Source of the DNA: Deltaproteobacteria bacterium
GTDB taxonomy: Bacteria > Desulfobacterota > Desulfarculia > Adiutricales > Adiutricaceae
Direction of reading: 5' to 3'
Length of the DNA stretch: 47,970 bases
NCBI GenBank assembly: GCA_031264145.1
Contig: JAISEK010000071.1
Coordinates: 1-47,970 of the forward strand
Below, piece after piece: positions 20,988 through 30,164 of this stretch. Numbering within the stretch: position 1 is the first letter of the stretch; each line of letters begins with the position of its first letter. The notes under the pieces are model-generated. The model searched no databases. It was given only the letters and a program-made list of their open reading frames with translations, and was not told where the DNA came from. The translations under genes were made by a program, and so were the position numbers.

Positions 20988-21821
20988 ATGGAAAAATTTA
21001 AGTTCTATAAATATAGTGGCCATGGTAACGATTTCGTCATTATAGATAACTGGAACAATTGCGTCCCTGATGGCGATCTTTCCAAGATCACCAAGCTCAT
21101 GTGCCGGCCCAAGTTTGGGGTCGGGGCCGATGGGACGGTCTTCATCGCCGCCGGCCCGGACGAGGTCGACTTCGCCGTGCGCTTCTTCAACTCCGACGGC
21201 TCCGAGGCCGACATGTGCGGCAACGCCAGCCGCTGCGCCGCCCACCTGGCCCACCAGATCTCAATCGCCCCCTCGGAGATGACCTTCAGGACCAAGGCCG
21301 GCTCGGTCGAGGCCACGGTCACCGATGGCATGGTCAGCGTGATGATGCCCAAGATCGGCCGGGCGGAGGGGGCGGCCCTGGTGGAGACAGACGGCTACAG
21401 CCAGACCTACCACCGCATCAACACCGGCGTCAGCCACGCGGTGGCCTGGGTCGATGACATCGATGAGATCAACGTGGTCAAGGTCGGCCGGGCCGTCAGG
21501 AGGCATGCCTCCTTCATCCCGGACGGCACCAACGTAGACTTCGTCAAGATCCTCTCCGAGGACTCCCTGGCCGTCCGCACCTACGAGCGCGGGGTCGAGG
21601 ACGAGACCCTGGCCTGCGGCACGGGGGTCACGGCGGCCGCCCTGCTGGCCGCGGCCCAGAACCTTGTGACCGCCACCTCCATTGTCTGCAAGACCAGGGG
21701 CGGGGAGGATCTGACCGTCCGCTACGAGGGGCCGGCCGACGCGCCGTCCAAGGTCTTCCTGGAGGGCCTGGTCCGCTTCACCTTCTCCGGCCAGGTCGAG
21801 GCCGACATGTTCAAGAAGTAG
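20988..21821 (+). CDS. dapF: diaminopimelate epimerase
   Basis: This cofactor-independent racemase converts LL- to meso-diaminopimelate for lysine and peptidoglycan. It has 277 residues. YSGHGNDFVIID is the N-terminal substrate motif. The two catalytic cysteines are Cys77 (DMCGNASRC) and Cys210 (TLACGTGVTAAA). The more usual GNGxRC is GNASRC here, a conservative change. AGGAAAGACAGG precedes the ATG. The first 25 codons are distinctly AT-rich compared with the rest, perhaps to keep the start site unfolded. After this gene the lysine cluster is interrupted for about 5.1 kb before dapA. Confidence 0.96.
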   Translation: MEKFKFYKYSGHGNDFVIIDNWNNCVPDGDLSKITKLMCRPKFGVGADGTVFIAAGPDEVDFAVRFFNSDGSEADMCGNASRCAAHLAHQISIAPSEMTFRTKAGSVEATVTDGMVSVMMPKIGRAEGAALVETDGYSQTYHRINTGVSHAVAWVDDIDEINVVKVGRAVRRHASFIPDGTNVDFVKILSEDSLAVRTYERGVEDETLACGTGVTAAALLAAAQNLVTATSIVCKTRGGEDLTVRYEGPADAPSKVFLEGLVRFTFSGQVEADMFKK

Positions 21822-23161
21822 GCCTGGGGGCCATTCTTTGACCTCTTTCACCACGCCTGGCTAAAAATTTTGGCTCGTGGGATGGCTATTGTCTGCCAAT
21901 AGTCAGTAATATCCATCTATTTGCCATAATAGGCTGGGCCAGGCTGAGAAGACGCGCGCCAAGGGCATGCCCAGCCGGGCCATGGCCGATAGAGGGCCCA
22001 TGTATTTCCCCGATGTTTCCGGTCCAGGCGAGATAGCCGGCGCCTGGGCCGGACAGTGCCTGCCCATGGCCGCGGCGTCAATCAGTTTGGCCTTTGGTGG
22101 CCCCCCAGCCATTGGCCAGGGCAATAGACTTGCGCATATTTAAGATCTTTATAGTGTCTTTATTGCCTAGCTGATTTCTCTTTCAAGCCAATTACTGCTT
22201 AAATATCATTTGCGCCCTCAACCGCTGGATGAAGGCCGGTGGCGACAAGCCCGGCGGCAAGGTTTTATTCCTCAAGTGGCTGGCGGCCAGACGGCAAGGA
22301 TTGCCGCGAGGGGCCAGGGTATATGCCCCTGCGCGAAACCAGCCAGGGCCTGCGGCCAGAAAACGGCCTGCGGGCCTGGGAACGCCCTCGGACTGGCCGC
22401 GCTCCACGGCTGCGGGAGAAAGAAATCGACGTTTTCGCCCCGCCCCGATCAGTTCCCGGCCGATAACCATGTATCCGGGAGTCTGGCCTTGGGGGCCGCC
22501 CGGGGGGTATTGGGACAGCTGGCTAGAATTGGAAACGGTCGCTCACCAGGTCAAGGCAACGCCGACGCTGGCCGTCACGTCAATTCAAGAATCTCCTTGG
22601 CTGTTTCGTAAAGACACGGTTGGTTTCCGGCAAGCCCAATTACGGCGACCGCGTCTGACGGCTATCCCACCGCTGGTACTCCTTGCGCCGCATCACAGCC
22701 ATCCGCCATCCATATTTACCCACCCACCCACAAGAAGGGACCCCATCTCTTCGGTCCCGGATGCCCGTTCAGTCGGAATAGGGATTCCGCGCCATCGTAC
22801 CGCCTGGCGTAGGAAAACGTTGACATGCCTAGTTGTATATAACTATAAGTCTCTATTCTTTATATATACAATTAATATATTGTCAAGGTCTGATATTTAA
22901 AATTAATGTAACTATAACAAATATATTTAAATATTATTAAAATTTATAGCTCGAATTACTTTATGATAATTGCTATTAATTTATATTTTGTATTTTTTAT
23001 TAATATTTTATTTAATAAAATAGAAAAAGTAAATAAATACTTATGTTAAATCTATTCTATTGTATTGAAGAATACTATTTTATAATGAACATCAACATGT
23101 ATTGAATATATATTCAAGGAAAATATAATTTAAAAATATATTAATTAATTAAAGGTGTAAT
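21822..23161. other. long gene-free stretch, first part of the insert between dapF and dapA
   Basis: About 1.3 kb with no supported gene. 21830-22830 is GC-rich with several open but unconvincing frames. On the minus strand 21903-22124 gives fragments such as GYLAWTGNIGEIHGPSIGHG in one frame and ARLGMPLARVF in another, possibly an old decayed gene. 22840-23160 is strongly AT-rich and leads into the AAA ATPase, so it probably holds that gene's promoter and marks the edge of the acquired segment. Confidence 0.45.
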
Positions 23162-24349
23162 ATGCTAATTGAATCAATTGAAATAAAAAATTTTAAATCT
23201 CTACAGAACGTTAAACTATCAAATTTGCCCGGTATGGCCGTGTTTGTTGGGCGCAACGGAGTAGGCAAAACAGTCCTGTTTGATGTCTTTGGTTTCCTTA
23301 ACGACGCATACATCAGTGATGTAAAAATCGCTCTGCAAGTCCGCGGCGGTTTTAGAGAGGTAATATCTCGCAATCAGAGCGGAGAAATTTTATTTAGGCT
23401 AAAGTTTCGACCGCAAAAAGACGAACCGATCAGTGCCTATGAGCTGTCAATTGGTCTAAATGAGAATTCAGTGCCTGTGGTGAAATCAGAAATCCTAATA
23501 CTTCGCCTCGCAAGCAGCGGTCAACCTTGGCGGGTATTGGAGTTTCACGAGGGAAGGGGATTTGCAGCCGAAGGAGAACTTACCGATTATGCGTCAGCCA
23601 AAGAAGCCCAACGAAAACAGCGTTCCCTCAGCTCTCCTCACATCCTCGCAGTCAAGGCTTTGGGAAATATGGCTGATTTCATCGCCGTTTCAAAGTTCTG
23701 TCGTTTGATTGAGGACTGGTTCGTGTCGGACTTTATTATTGAGGACGCTCGGGAAACTCGCAAAGTCGATGGTGGGGAACATCTCTCTCGTACAGGAAAT
23801 AACCTTGCCTCGGTCGCGCGGCACATGTTTGAAAACTACCCTGAACGTTTCTCCAGCGTTGTAAGACTTCTGACTGAAATGGTTCCAGGTGTTGGGGACG
23901 TTATACCCATAATTACTGACGATGGCCGTATTCTGTTGCGGTTTCGGGACAGCAATTTTATTGACCCGTTTGTGTCGAGTTGTGTATCAGACGGGACAAT
24001 AAAGATGTTCACCTATCTTCTATTGCTAAACGACCCAGAGCGTCACGCCTTGTTATGTGTTGAGGAGCCTGAAAGTAATCTTTTTCCTAAGCTTCTCGGT
24101 GGACTTGTTGAGGAGTTTAGACGGTATTCCATCAGTGATGATAATTATGGTCAGGTATTCATATCTACGCACTCTCCAGATTTGCTTGACGCCGTACGTT
24201 TAGATGAGCTTTACTGCTTGGTCAGAGGTAGCGACGGCTATACCGCAATTCTACGGGCGGCTGACGACAGCCAAATTAACGAGTTTGTCAAAGGTGGTGA
24301 CCTGCTCGGTTATTTGTGGAGTCACGATATGCTGATCAATATGGAGTAA
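23162..24349 (+). CDS. OLD/AAA_21-type AAA family ATPase
   Basis: A 395-residue SMC-like ATPase. The N-terminus MLIESIEIKNFKSLQNVKLS leads to Walker A GRNGVGKTVLFD. Later VEEPESNLFP is the Walker B with catalytic Glu, preceded by the signature-like VSDGTIKMFTYLLLL. FISTHSPDLLDAV is the D-loop/His switch. This single-domain form, without a TOPRIM nuclease, is common in defence islands, often beside a DUF4276 TOPRIM-like partner. Here the next frame has only about 28 residues, so a partner may have been lost. The gene and its AT-rich upstream region differ sharply in GC from dapF and dapA, so it was acquired. Confidence 0.9.
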   Translation: MLIESIEIKNFKSLQNVKLSNLPGMAVFVGRNGVGKTVLFDVFGFLNDAYISDVKIALQVRGGFREVISRNQSGEILFRLKFRPQKDEPISAYELSIGLNENSVPVVKSEILILRLASSGQPWRVLEFHEGRGFAAEGELTDYASAKEAQRKQRSLSSPHILAVKALGNMADFIAVSKFCRLIEDWFVSDFIIEDARETRKVDGGEHLSRTGNNLASVARHMFENYPERFSSVVRLLTEMVPGVGDVIPIITDDGRILLRFRDSNFIDPFVSSCVSDGTIKMFTYLLLLNDPERHALLCVEEPESNLFPKLLGGLVEEFRRYSISDDNYGQVFISTHSPDLLDAVRLDELYCLVRGSDGYTAILRAADDSQINEFVKGGDLLGYLWSHDMLINME

Positions 24350-24350
24350 T

Positions 24351-24437
24351 TTGAGCGAGGAACGGTTTGTTATGCTCACCGAAGTAATGTCTATGAAGAT
24401 ATTTCTTGAAACACTGAACAAGAGAGTACTACAATAA
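24351..24437 (+). pseudogene. possible remnant of a partner gene of the AAA ATPase
   Basis: Directly after the ATPase stop, a TTG at 24351 begins SEERFVMLTEVMSMKIFLET and ends seven residues later at a stop. The composition is protein-like and the immediate adjacency suggests translational coupling. In related loci this position holds a TOPRIM-like DUF4276 gene. I cannot confirm homology over so short a piece, and it could be chance. Confidence 0.3.
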
Positions 24438-24702
24438 GTATAATTACAAATGAGAAAGAAAGCTACATTTTTTGCTATGGAACTGCCTCATGATGGTAAC
24501 GGCTCATAGACGCCTTCGGAAGATCCACCAGGTGGTTGCCACTGGAAACGGCCAAGTTGGTCGCAGGGAAGCTACTGTGGTCTTTTCATGTCTCGCCCGA
24601 TGAGTTACTGGCCCATCCCCTGGCCGGCGTCCAAGCCACCGCTTGTGGACTCGGCCAGTCCAGCCGCCGGAGTGGCGTTGGCATGTGTCGTTGCCAAATT
24701 AT
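24438..24702. other. short gap between the AAA island and the repeat-protein gene
   Basis: No gene seen. Composition returns to GC-rich near 24530, the probable right edge of the AAA island. Confidence 0.35.
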
Positions 24703-24744
24703 GCGCCCCATTTCCTCGGTCTAGGGACAGAGGTAATGGGGCGC
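24703..24744 (-). terminator. 15-bp hairpin downstream of the His/Tyr repeat gene
   Basis: GCGCCCCATTTCCTC (24703-24717) pairs with GAGGTAATGGGGCGC (24730-24744), with one mismatch, around a 12-base loop. It lies about 50 bp past the stop of the minus-strand repeat gene. On that strand the stem is followed by ATAATTTGG, a poor U tract, so termination is probable rather than certain. Confidence 0.45.
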
Positions 24745-24794
24745 GATGTATAGAAGGCTCGGCCAGGTTTGGCGAAAATGACTGGCTTTGGGGC

Positions 24795-25382
24795 CTATTC
24801 GGTGGTCACCGGTCCTGGCTCAGGGTCAAGTTCAACTTTCCGTCCGTGGTCCCAGTAATAGACTTTTCTGTGGCCACTGTGGTGTCCGCCGTAGGGCCTC
24901 ACGTCCAAGTACCCGCCTGCTTCTGGGGCCTGACGGGGTGACTTCCTCCAGTGATCCCAGTAGTAGACGTTCCTGTGGCCGCTGTGGTGGCCGCCGTAGG
25001 TCTTCATGCGCAGGTTCCCCCCGTCGCCGTCGCTGCGGGCGCCTTTGCGGGTGGCCTGGCGGGAGGGCATGTCCCCGTGGTCCCAATAATAGACGGTCCT
25101 GTGGCCGCTGTGGTGGCCTCCGTAGGTCTTCGCGCGCAGGTTCCCCTCGTTGCCGCTGGTGCCATTGCGGGTGGCCTGGCGGGAGGGCATGTCTCCGTGG
25201 TCCCAGTAATAGACGGTCCTGTGGCCACTGTGGTAGCCGCCTTGAGTATTCCCGCTGCGTTTCTCGTGGTCGCCGTCATCGTCCTGCCCGCCAAGGCCCA
25301 GGTCAGGGCCGGCCAGGGCCAGGCAGGGGACGAGGAGGGCGGCTAGGGCAAGAAGGAGAAACGGTCTCAGGATTCCTTTCAT
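24795..25382 (-). CDS. secreted protein with four His/Tyr/Trp-rich tandem repeats
   Basis: A 195-residue protein. The ATG at 25382 has GGAAGGAG seven bases upstream. A signal peptide (residues 1-25, hydrophobic core FLLLALAALLVPCLALAG) is followed by an Asp-rich segment and then four copies of GG[HY]HSGHR[TNK]VYYWDH at about residues 48, 88, 130 and 165 (spacings 40, 42 and 35). Copies 1 and 2 also share GDMPSRQATR. I recognise no family. Clustered His, Tyr and Trp with Asp suggest surface, envelope or metal-binding use, but this is only a guess. It stands alone between hairpin 24703-24744 and a 1.5-kb gene-free stretch. An in-frame upstream ATG at 25433 would destroy the signal peptide. Confidence 0.85.
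   Translation of the reverse strand: MKGILRPFLLLALAALLVPCLALAGPDLGLGGQDDDGDHEKRSGNTQGGYHSGHRTVYYWDHGDMPSRQATRNGTSGNEGNLRAKTYGGHHSGHRTVYYWDHGDMPSRQATRKGARSDGDGGNLRMKTYGGHHSGHRNVYYWDHWRKSPRQAPEAGGYLDVRPYGGHHSGHRKVYYWDHGRKVELDPEPGPVTTE
24846..25254 (-). repeat. four imperfect DNA repeats inside the His/Tyr repeat gene
   Basis: Blocks of about 58 bp beginning at 24846, 24951, 25077 and 25197 are nearly identical (each contains GTGGCC[GA]CTGTGGT). Their periods of 105, 126 and 120 bp are all multiples of three, so expansion and contraction kept the frame. High DNA identity between copies suggests recent duplication or gene conversion. Confidence 0.8.
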
Positions 25383-26922
25383 TGTTCTGCTCCTTCCAGC
25401 GGCCGGGCCATGATCCTCGCGCCGGCGAGGCACATGGCCGTGAGGCCACGATTTGCCAATACGGCTGTTAGTCGCTGAAGTCGGCCCCGTAACCTGCCGG
25501 TTCCCGCCGGCCTCGACGCCAGCGCCGTTGCCGTCATTGACGCGGGGGCTGGGGCCAGGGCAATGGGGAATCGGCCCGGTAGCCTGGAGCCGGACCCCGC
25601 CGTGGACTGCCTCGCCTCCAGCCGCTTCCTTACACGAAGCTGCTGCGGGGAGGCCTTGGCTTGGCCCGACACGCCAGGGGCGACGCCCGAATTTGCCCTA
25701 GGCCCTGTGTCTGGGGCCTTGTGCCCTATCGACTCGTCGTGGCCCTGGTTTCTGCGAGACCCGTCGACTCAAAGGACGTCGTGGCGCCAGGCCGTGTCGG
25801 CCAGGGCGCGATGGCGTCGGTATGGCCTTTTCTTCTCTCCCGCCAGCCCGCCAAAGACTTCTGTTTGAGTCTATCATAGGCTGTTGCAGGCTTTTTGGCA
25901 AGTGTTTAATTTGGCGACGAGGTCCCGAGAGTTGCGACCATGAATAGGATGTCCCTTTAGGTTGTCCCTGAGGTTCGGAGGCCCACCGGTTATCCGTTTC
26001 GGTGCGCCATCCTGGCATGTTTTTTATAACTGGCGGCCAAAGGATCGGGGAGGCGACGGCATGCCCCGAGCCTAAGGAGTACCGGCACGTCATGGTGCCC
26101 TCGGTGCGTTGCCCGTGGTGCGGCGTTTCCTGTCTGGCCTCAGCAATTGCCGGTCGCGGAATCCGATCCGCAAAGCGACAATCCAAGTACGGCGTCACTG
26201 ATTTGGCGACTATTACGGCAAATGTGTTTTTCGGGGCTGGACAATCGCATTCGAGATGGTCCTTCGGATCTGACTGCCCAGTGGGGGCTGCGGTTCCGGG
26301 GCCGATGGGGTAGGACGATGGCTCCTCCAGGCCGCCCTCGCGAAACCCAATATAGGATGTCCGATGGTTGGGGGATGTGGGCTGGACAGCTGACTGGCAA
26401 GTCTAGGTGCCAAAAAGTGCCAGAAAGAGGTTTTCCGGGATTTTTTTCCCGCTTTTGCCTGGACGGCCTCCGGCGGCTGTTCTTTTTTGTTCAACTTTCT
26501 GCTATAATCCTCGCAAAGTAGACGGCGTGGGGCCTGTTTTTAGCTTCCAGGCACCGATGGCCGTCCCGTTAAGAGCCTTTTTGTCGATTTCCTCTCCCCT
26601 CCTTGAGGTGCCGAAGTGTCTCTGGTCCACTCTCTCGCGGGAAGGTCCAATGGCTGGGTGGATGTAAGGCCCCGGGTCGTCCATGCGCGGATGCCCCTGG
26701 GCCTGGCGAAGGCCTGATCCAGCCGGACTGACCAGGGACTGGTCCCTTTGCGGCCACCCCTCTTATAAGCACAAGCCACGATTCCCAAAACAAGCCAAGA
26801 GCTCCCGCCGCGGCGGGCGCGGGAACCTCGCATAGTCCCAGGAGGTCCTCCCAGGGGCCAAGTCGCCGACTGGCCCCGGGGGCATCCCGGGCCATAGCCT
26901 GAGAAAGGACTTTGGTGTTGCC
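25383..26922. other. 1.5-kb gene-free stretch before dapA
   Basis: No gene is supported on either strand. The sequence is GC-rich and many frames are open by chance. The frame at 26002-26313 includes CPWCG but has no ribosome site or family resemblance. The last 100 bases must include the dapA leader. This may be decayed coding sequence, but I could not reconstruct any product. Confidence 0.4.
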
Positions 26923-27825
26923 ATGACAGTCGATTTTAGGGGCGTCATCCCGGCCCTGGTCACCCCCTTTTCCGGGGATGGGGTCGATTACCCCGCCCTG
27001 AGGGCCCACGTGGGCTGGTTGGTCGAGGCGGGCGTCAATTCCGTCGTGGCCTGCGGGACCACCGGTGAGTCGCCTACCCTTTCCCACGATGAGCATGACC
27101 GGGTTGTGGCCGAGACGGTCGAGGCGGCTGCCGGGAGGATTCCCGTCCTGGCCGGGACCGGCTCGAACTCCACGGCCGAGGCCATCTCCCTGAGCAGACA
27201 TGCCCGCCAGGTCGGGGCCGCCGGCCTCCTTCTGGTCTCGCCCTACTACAACAAGCCCACCCAGGAGGGCCTGTACGGCCACTTCGTGGCCATCGCCGAG
27301 TCGGCTGGCCTCCCCGTGATCCTGTACAACATCCCCTCCCGCTGCGGCGTCAACATCCTGCCGGAGACGCTGGCCAGGCTCGCTGAGCACGAGCTGATCA
27401 TAGGCGTCAAGGAGGCCACCGGGGATCTCAACCAGATGATTAGGACCATCGAGCTCTGCGGCCCCGACTTCCTGGTCACCTGCGGCGACGACGGTCTGAC
27501 CCTCCCGCTCCTGGCCGTCGGCGGCGGCGGGGTCATCTCGGTGGCCGCCAACATCATACCCGGCCCGGTCATCCGCATGTGGAAGGCCTGGGAGGCCGGC
27601 CGCCTGGCCGAGGCCAGGGCCTCGTTCTATGAGATGCTCCCGTTCTTCAAGTCCCTGTTTCTGGAGACCAACCCCATCCCCCTCAAGTTCCTGATGGGCC
27701 TCACCGGCCGCATGTCCGGCCAGATGCGCCCGCCCATGGGCCCACCCTCGGCCCCGGTCCAGGAAAGGCTTAGGCTGGTGGCCTCCGAGTGGGCGACCCA
27801 TTTCCCACCCAGGCCCCAGCCGTAG
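26923..27825 (+). CDS. dapA: 4-hydroxy-tetrahydrodipicolinate synthase
   Basis: This enzyme condenses pyruvate with aspartate semialdehyde, the first committed step to diaminopimelate and lysine. It is a 300-residue TIM barrel. The N-terminus FRGVIPALVTPF, the ACGTTGESPTL loop, VSPYYNKPTQEGLYGHF, the catalytic Tyr135 in ILYNIPSRCG and the Schiff-base Lys163 in IIGVKEATGDL are all present. It is separated from the upstream lysA-dapF by the AAA/repeat-protein insert, and dapB follows after 68 bp, so dapA-dapB and the following lipoprotein gene probably form their own transcript. Confidence 0.97.
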   Translation: MTVDFRGVIPALVTPFSGDGVDYPALRAHVGWLVEAGVNSVVACGTTGESPTLSHDEHDRVVAETVEAAAGRIPVLAGTGSNSTAEAISLSRHARQVGAAGLLLVSPYYNKPTQEGLYGHFVAIAESAGLPVILYNIPSRCGVNILPETLARLAEHELIIGVKEATGDLNQMIRTIELCGPDFLVTCGDDGLTLPLLAVGGGGVISVAANIIPGPVIRMWKAWEAGRLAEARASFYEMLPFFKSLFLETNPIPLKFLMGLTGRMSGQMRPPMGPPSAPVQERLRLVASEWATHFPPRPQP

Positions 27826-27893
27826 GGCCAGCGCCAATTCCCCGCCCCCTGGCCCACGCGGCCGGGGCGGGCCATGGCCAGGAGAACATAGAG

Positions 27894-28700
27894 ATGAAAC
27901 TTCCCATACCGGTGGCCGTTTGCGGGGCTCTGGGCCGCATGGGCCAGAGGGTGGTCGATGCCGTCTTCCACCACGAGCGCCTGGAGCTGGTCGGGGCGGC
28001 CGAGCGCCCAGACTGCCCTGACATAGGCCAGGACGCCGGCTTCCTGGCCGGCCTGGGGGCCATTGACGTGCCCGTCATGGGCGACTTCGCCAAGGCCATG
28101 GCCCGGGCCAAGGTCTACATCGACTTCACCACCCCAGAGGCGGTCATGGCCAACCTCCGGGTGGCCCAGACCATGGGTCTGGCCGCGGTCATCGGGACCA
28201 CTGGCCTCGACTCCGCCCAGCAGGATTTCCTGGCCCAGGCGGCCAGGAGAATCCCCATAGTCTGGTCGCCCAACATGAGCCTGGGCGTGAACCTGATGTT
28301 CAAGCTGGCGCAGCTCATGGCCAAGAGCCTGGGGCCCGACTTTGACATCGAGATTATCGAGGCCCACCACCGCATGAAGAAGGACGCCCCCAGCGGCACC
28401 GCCCTGAGGCTCCACGAGGTCGTCTCCCTGGCCAGGGGACTGGATCAGTCCTCCATGGTCTCCGGCCGGAACGGCCTGGTAGGGGCCAGAAGGGACGACG
28501 AGATAGGCGTCCTGGCCGTCAGGGGGGGGGACATCGTGGGCGACCACACGGTCCTTTTCGCTGGCCCCGGCGAGCGGCTCGAGCTCGTCCATCGCGCCAG
28601 TTCCAGGGACACCTTTGCCGCAGGGGCCGTCAGGGCGGCTGTCTGGATATTTGACAAGAAACCAGGCCTCTACTCGCTTTCCGACGTCCTGGGGCTATAG
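27894..28700 (+). CDS. dapB: 4-hydroxy-tetrahydrodipicolinate reductase
   Basis: This is the NAD(P)H-dependent second step after DapA. It has 268 residues. The nucleotide-binding motif is VCGALGRMGQRV, followed by DFTTPEAVMAN, GTTGLD, and the catalytic/substrate block EAHHRMKKDAPSGTAL with its conserved His and Lys. The C-terminus FAAGAVRAAVWIFDKKPGLY is typical. The start at 27894 follows CAGGAGA. An in-frame ATG at 27789 overlaps dapA and is not credible. Confidence 0.97.
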   Translation: MKLPIPVAVCGALGRMGQRVVDAVFHHERLELVGAAERPDCPDIGQDAGFLAGLGAIDVPVMGDFAKAMARAKVYIDFTTPEAVMANLRVAQTMGLAAVIGTTGLDSAQQDFLAQAARRIPIVWSPNMSLGVNLMFKLAQLMAKSLGPDFDIEIIEAHHRMKKDAPSGTALRLHEVVSLARGLDQSSMVSGRNGLVGARRDDEIGVLAVRGGDIVGDHTVLFAGPGERLELVHRASSRDTFAAGAVRAAVWIFDKKPGLYSLSDVLGL

Positions 28701-28784
28701 GGGCCCTGCCAGCACGGATTCGTCCGTCCCCTGGCCCGTCAAACCTTCCCGGCCCCCTGCCTGGGGCCGCCGCGAGAGGCATCG

Positions 28785-29351
28785 ATGAGACTCACAGCTT
28801 TGTCGGCCCTGGCCGCGTTAGGCCTGCTTTTGATGAGTTCCTGCGTGGTCTGGAAGTTCGATAACCTCCTGACCGAGAGAAACCCCGAAGGCGTCCCGGA
28901 CATATCCGGATCCTACGTTGACTCCAACAACCAGCGCGTCGGGATCGGCAAGACCGAGTTCTCCAACACCTTCGTGGTCTCCCCGCCCGACGGCCAGGCC
29001 CAGGTGAGGGTCACACTGGAGCAGATTTCCCCCAAGCGCTTCCTGGTCCAGGGCCGACTGGAGGCCCAAACTCAGGGCCTCCCGCAGTACATGCTGAGCG
29101 TGGCCGAGATAGACGGTCGCCGTATAACGCTCTATTTCTTCCTGGGCCTGGAGGAGAAAATTGAGGAGCTGGGCCGGAAACACGACGTGACGTTCGAGGT
29201 CATAGGCTTTAAGCAGGATGCTAAGGCCAAGGAGGTCCAGGGGGCCCTGGGAGTCTTGACCGCCTACCAGTCGGTTGACGGGGTGGTCGGCTTCTTTGAC
29301 GATCTCTTTTCCCTCGAAGGGGCCCAGAAGGTGGTCTTCACCAAAAAGTAG
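28785..29351 (+). CDS. hypothetical lipoprotein downstream of dapB
   Basis: A 188-residue protein with a short signal peptide and lipobox Cys20 (GLLLMSSC). The mature domain is beta-rich with an ISGSYVDSNNQRVGIGK turn, VSPPDGQAQVRVTLEQ and a strand YMLSVAEIDGRRITLYFFLG, suggesting a small lipocalin-like or beta-sandwich fold. That is inference, and no family is recognised. GAGAGG precedes the ATG. It is 84 bp after dapB on the same strand, so likely cotranscribed, the second lipoprotein in this biosynthetic neighbourhood. Confidence 0.8.
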   Translation: MRLTALSALAALGLLLMSSCVVWKFDNLLTERNPEGVPDISGSYVDSNNQRVGIGKTEFSNTFVVSPPDGQAQVRVTLEQISPKRFLVQGRLEAQTQGLPQYMLSVAEIDGRRITLYFFLGLEEKIEELGRKHDVTFEVIGFKQDAKAKEVQGALGVLTAYQSVDGVVGFFDDLFSLEGAQKVVFTKK

Positions 29352-29741
29352 CCTCCCTGGCCCGACGGCATCAGGGCTTATGGCCCCACGGAGTTCTCCA
29401 GGGGCTGTCGGGCCGGCGTCACCAACTTTTGGCGTCCATGGACTTTGTAGTAGGCCTTTTCCTTTCTTGGCGGCCCGGAATGCCTGCCGACGCGCGGAGG
29501 CATTCCCGGGCCTATCACGACGCCGCAGGCCGTGATGAGGCTGCCCGGGCCCGTGCCGGGCCGGCCAGTTGCCTTAGAAATATTTATAAAAGCTGTTTAG
29601 TATTGTTACGTATTTTTAGTGTTATAGATTATTGATAACATAATATAAATCGTTGCTTATTTAGATATAATAAAGACGCTAAAATATTTTAAATGTTTCT
29701 TGTAAGTGTCGCCACGTTTTTAATCCGCAGGAAGCAACGCC
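29352..29741. other. intergenic stretch with long inverted repeat and AT-rich promoter region
   Basis: GGCCCGAC (29359-29366) and GTCGGGCC (29407-29414) form the base of a long hairpin just after the lipoprotein gene, without a U tract. TTTTGGCGTCCATGG at 29427-29441 reappears inverted at 38324-38338. Bases 29580-29700 are AT-rich and probably hold the promoter of the next gene. Confidence 0.45.
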
Positions 29742-30164
29742 ATGACGCATGACCTCGCCCAGACCATCATCACCCTCATCGACAAGCAGAAGATCGCCTT
29801 CATCGGCTCCGTGGACGCCGAAGGCTTCCCCAACATGAAGGCCATGCTGACACCGCGCAGGCGCGAGGGCATCAAGGTCTTCTACTTCACCACCAACACC
29901 TCCTCCGAAAGGGTGGTGCAGTACCGCGGAAATTCCAAGGCTTGTATTTACTTCTGCGACCAGCGTTTTTTCCGGGGCGTCATGCTCAAGGGCCATATGG
30001 AGGTGCTGGAGGACACCGCCAGCAAAGAAATGATCTGGCGGGAAGGCGACACCATGTACTATTCTCAGGGCGTCACCGATCCAGATTTTTGCGTGCTGCG
30101 CTTCACGGCTGAGTCCGGGCGTTACTATGGCAACTTCAAGTCGGAAGATTTTCGATCGGAGTAG
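29742..30164 (+). CDS. pyridoxamine 5'-phosphate oxidase-fold flavin protein (general stress 26-like)
   Basis: A 140-residue split-barrel flavin-binding protein. IAFIGSVDAEGFPNMKAMLT is the N-terminal beta hairpin of the PNPOx-like family, IKVFYFTTNTSSERVVQY contains the FMN-phosphate contact TSSER, and FRGVMLKGHMEVLED is the next strand pair. Such proteins bind FMN, F420 or heme; this one cannot be assigned further. AGGA lies about ten bases before the ATG. Codon use is more balanced than in the core genes and the upstream AT-rich stretch suggests acquisition. It is monocistronic. Confidence 0.88.
   Translation: MTHDLAQTIITLIDKQKIAFIGSVDAEGFPNMKAMLTPRRREGIKVFYFTTNTSSERVVQYRGNSKACIYFCDQRFFRGVMLKGHMEVLEDTASKEMIWREGDTMYYSQGVTDPDFCVLRFTAESGRYYGNFKSEDFRSE

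Noticed and set aside
22229-22900. 223-residue plus-strand frame between dapF and the AAA gene
   Set aside because: Runs across a GC-to-AT composition change, is Pro/Arg-rich and lacks a ribosome site; chance open frame.
24788-25471. 227-residue plus-strand frame over the His/Tyr repeat gene
   Set aside because: Arg/Ser/Gly-rich antisense of the repeats; the minus strand has a signal peptide and strong ribosome site.
26002-26313. 103-residue frame containing CPWCG
   Set aside because: The single CxxC-like motif is not supported by a ribosome site, codon pattern or family resemblance.
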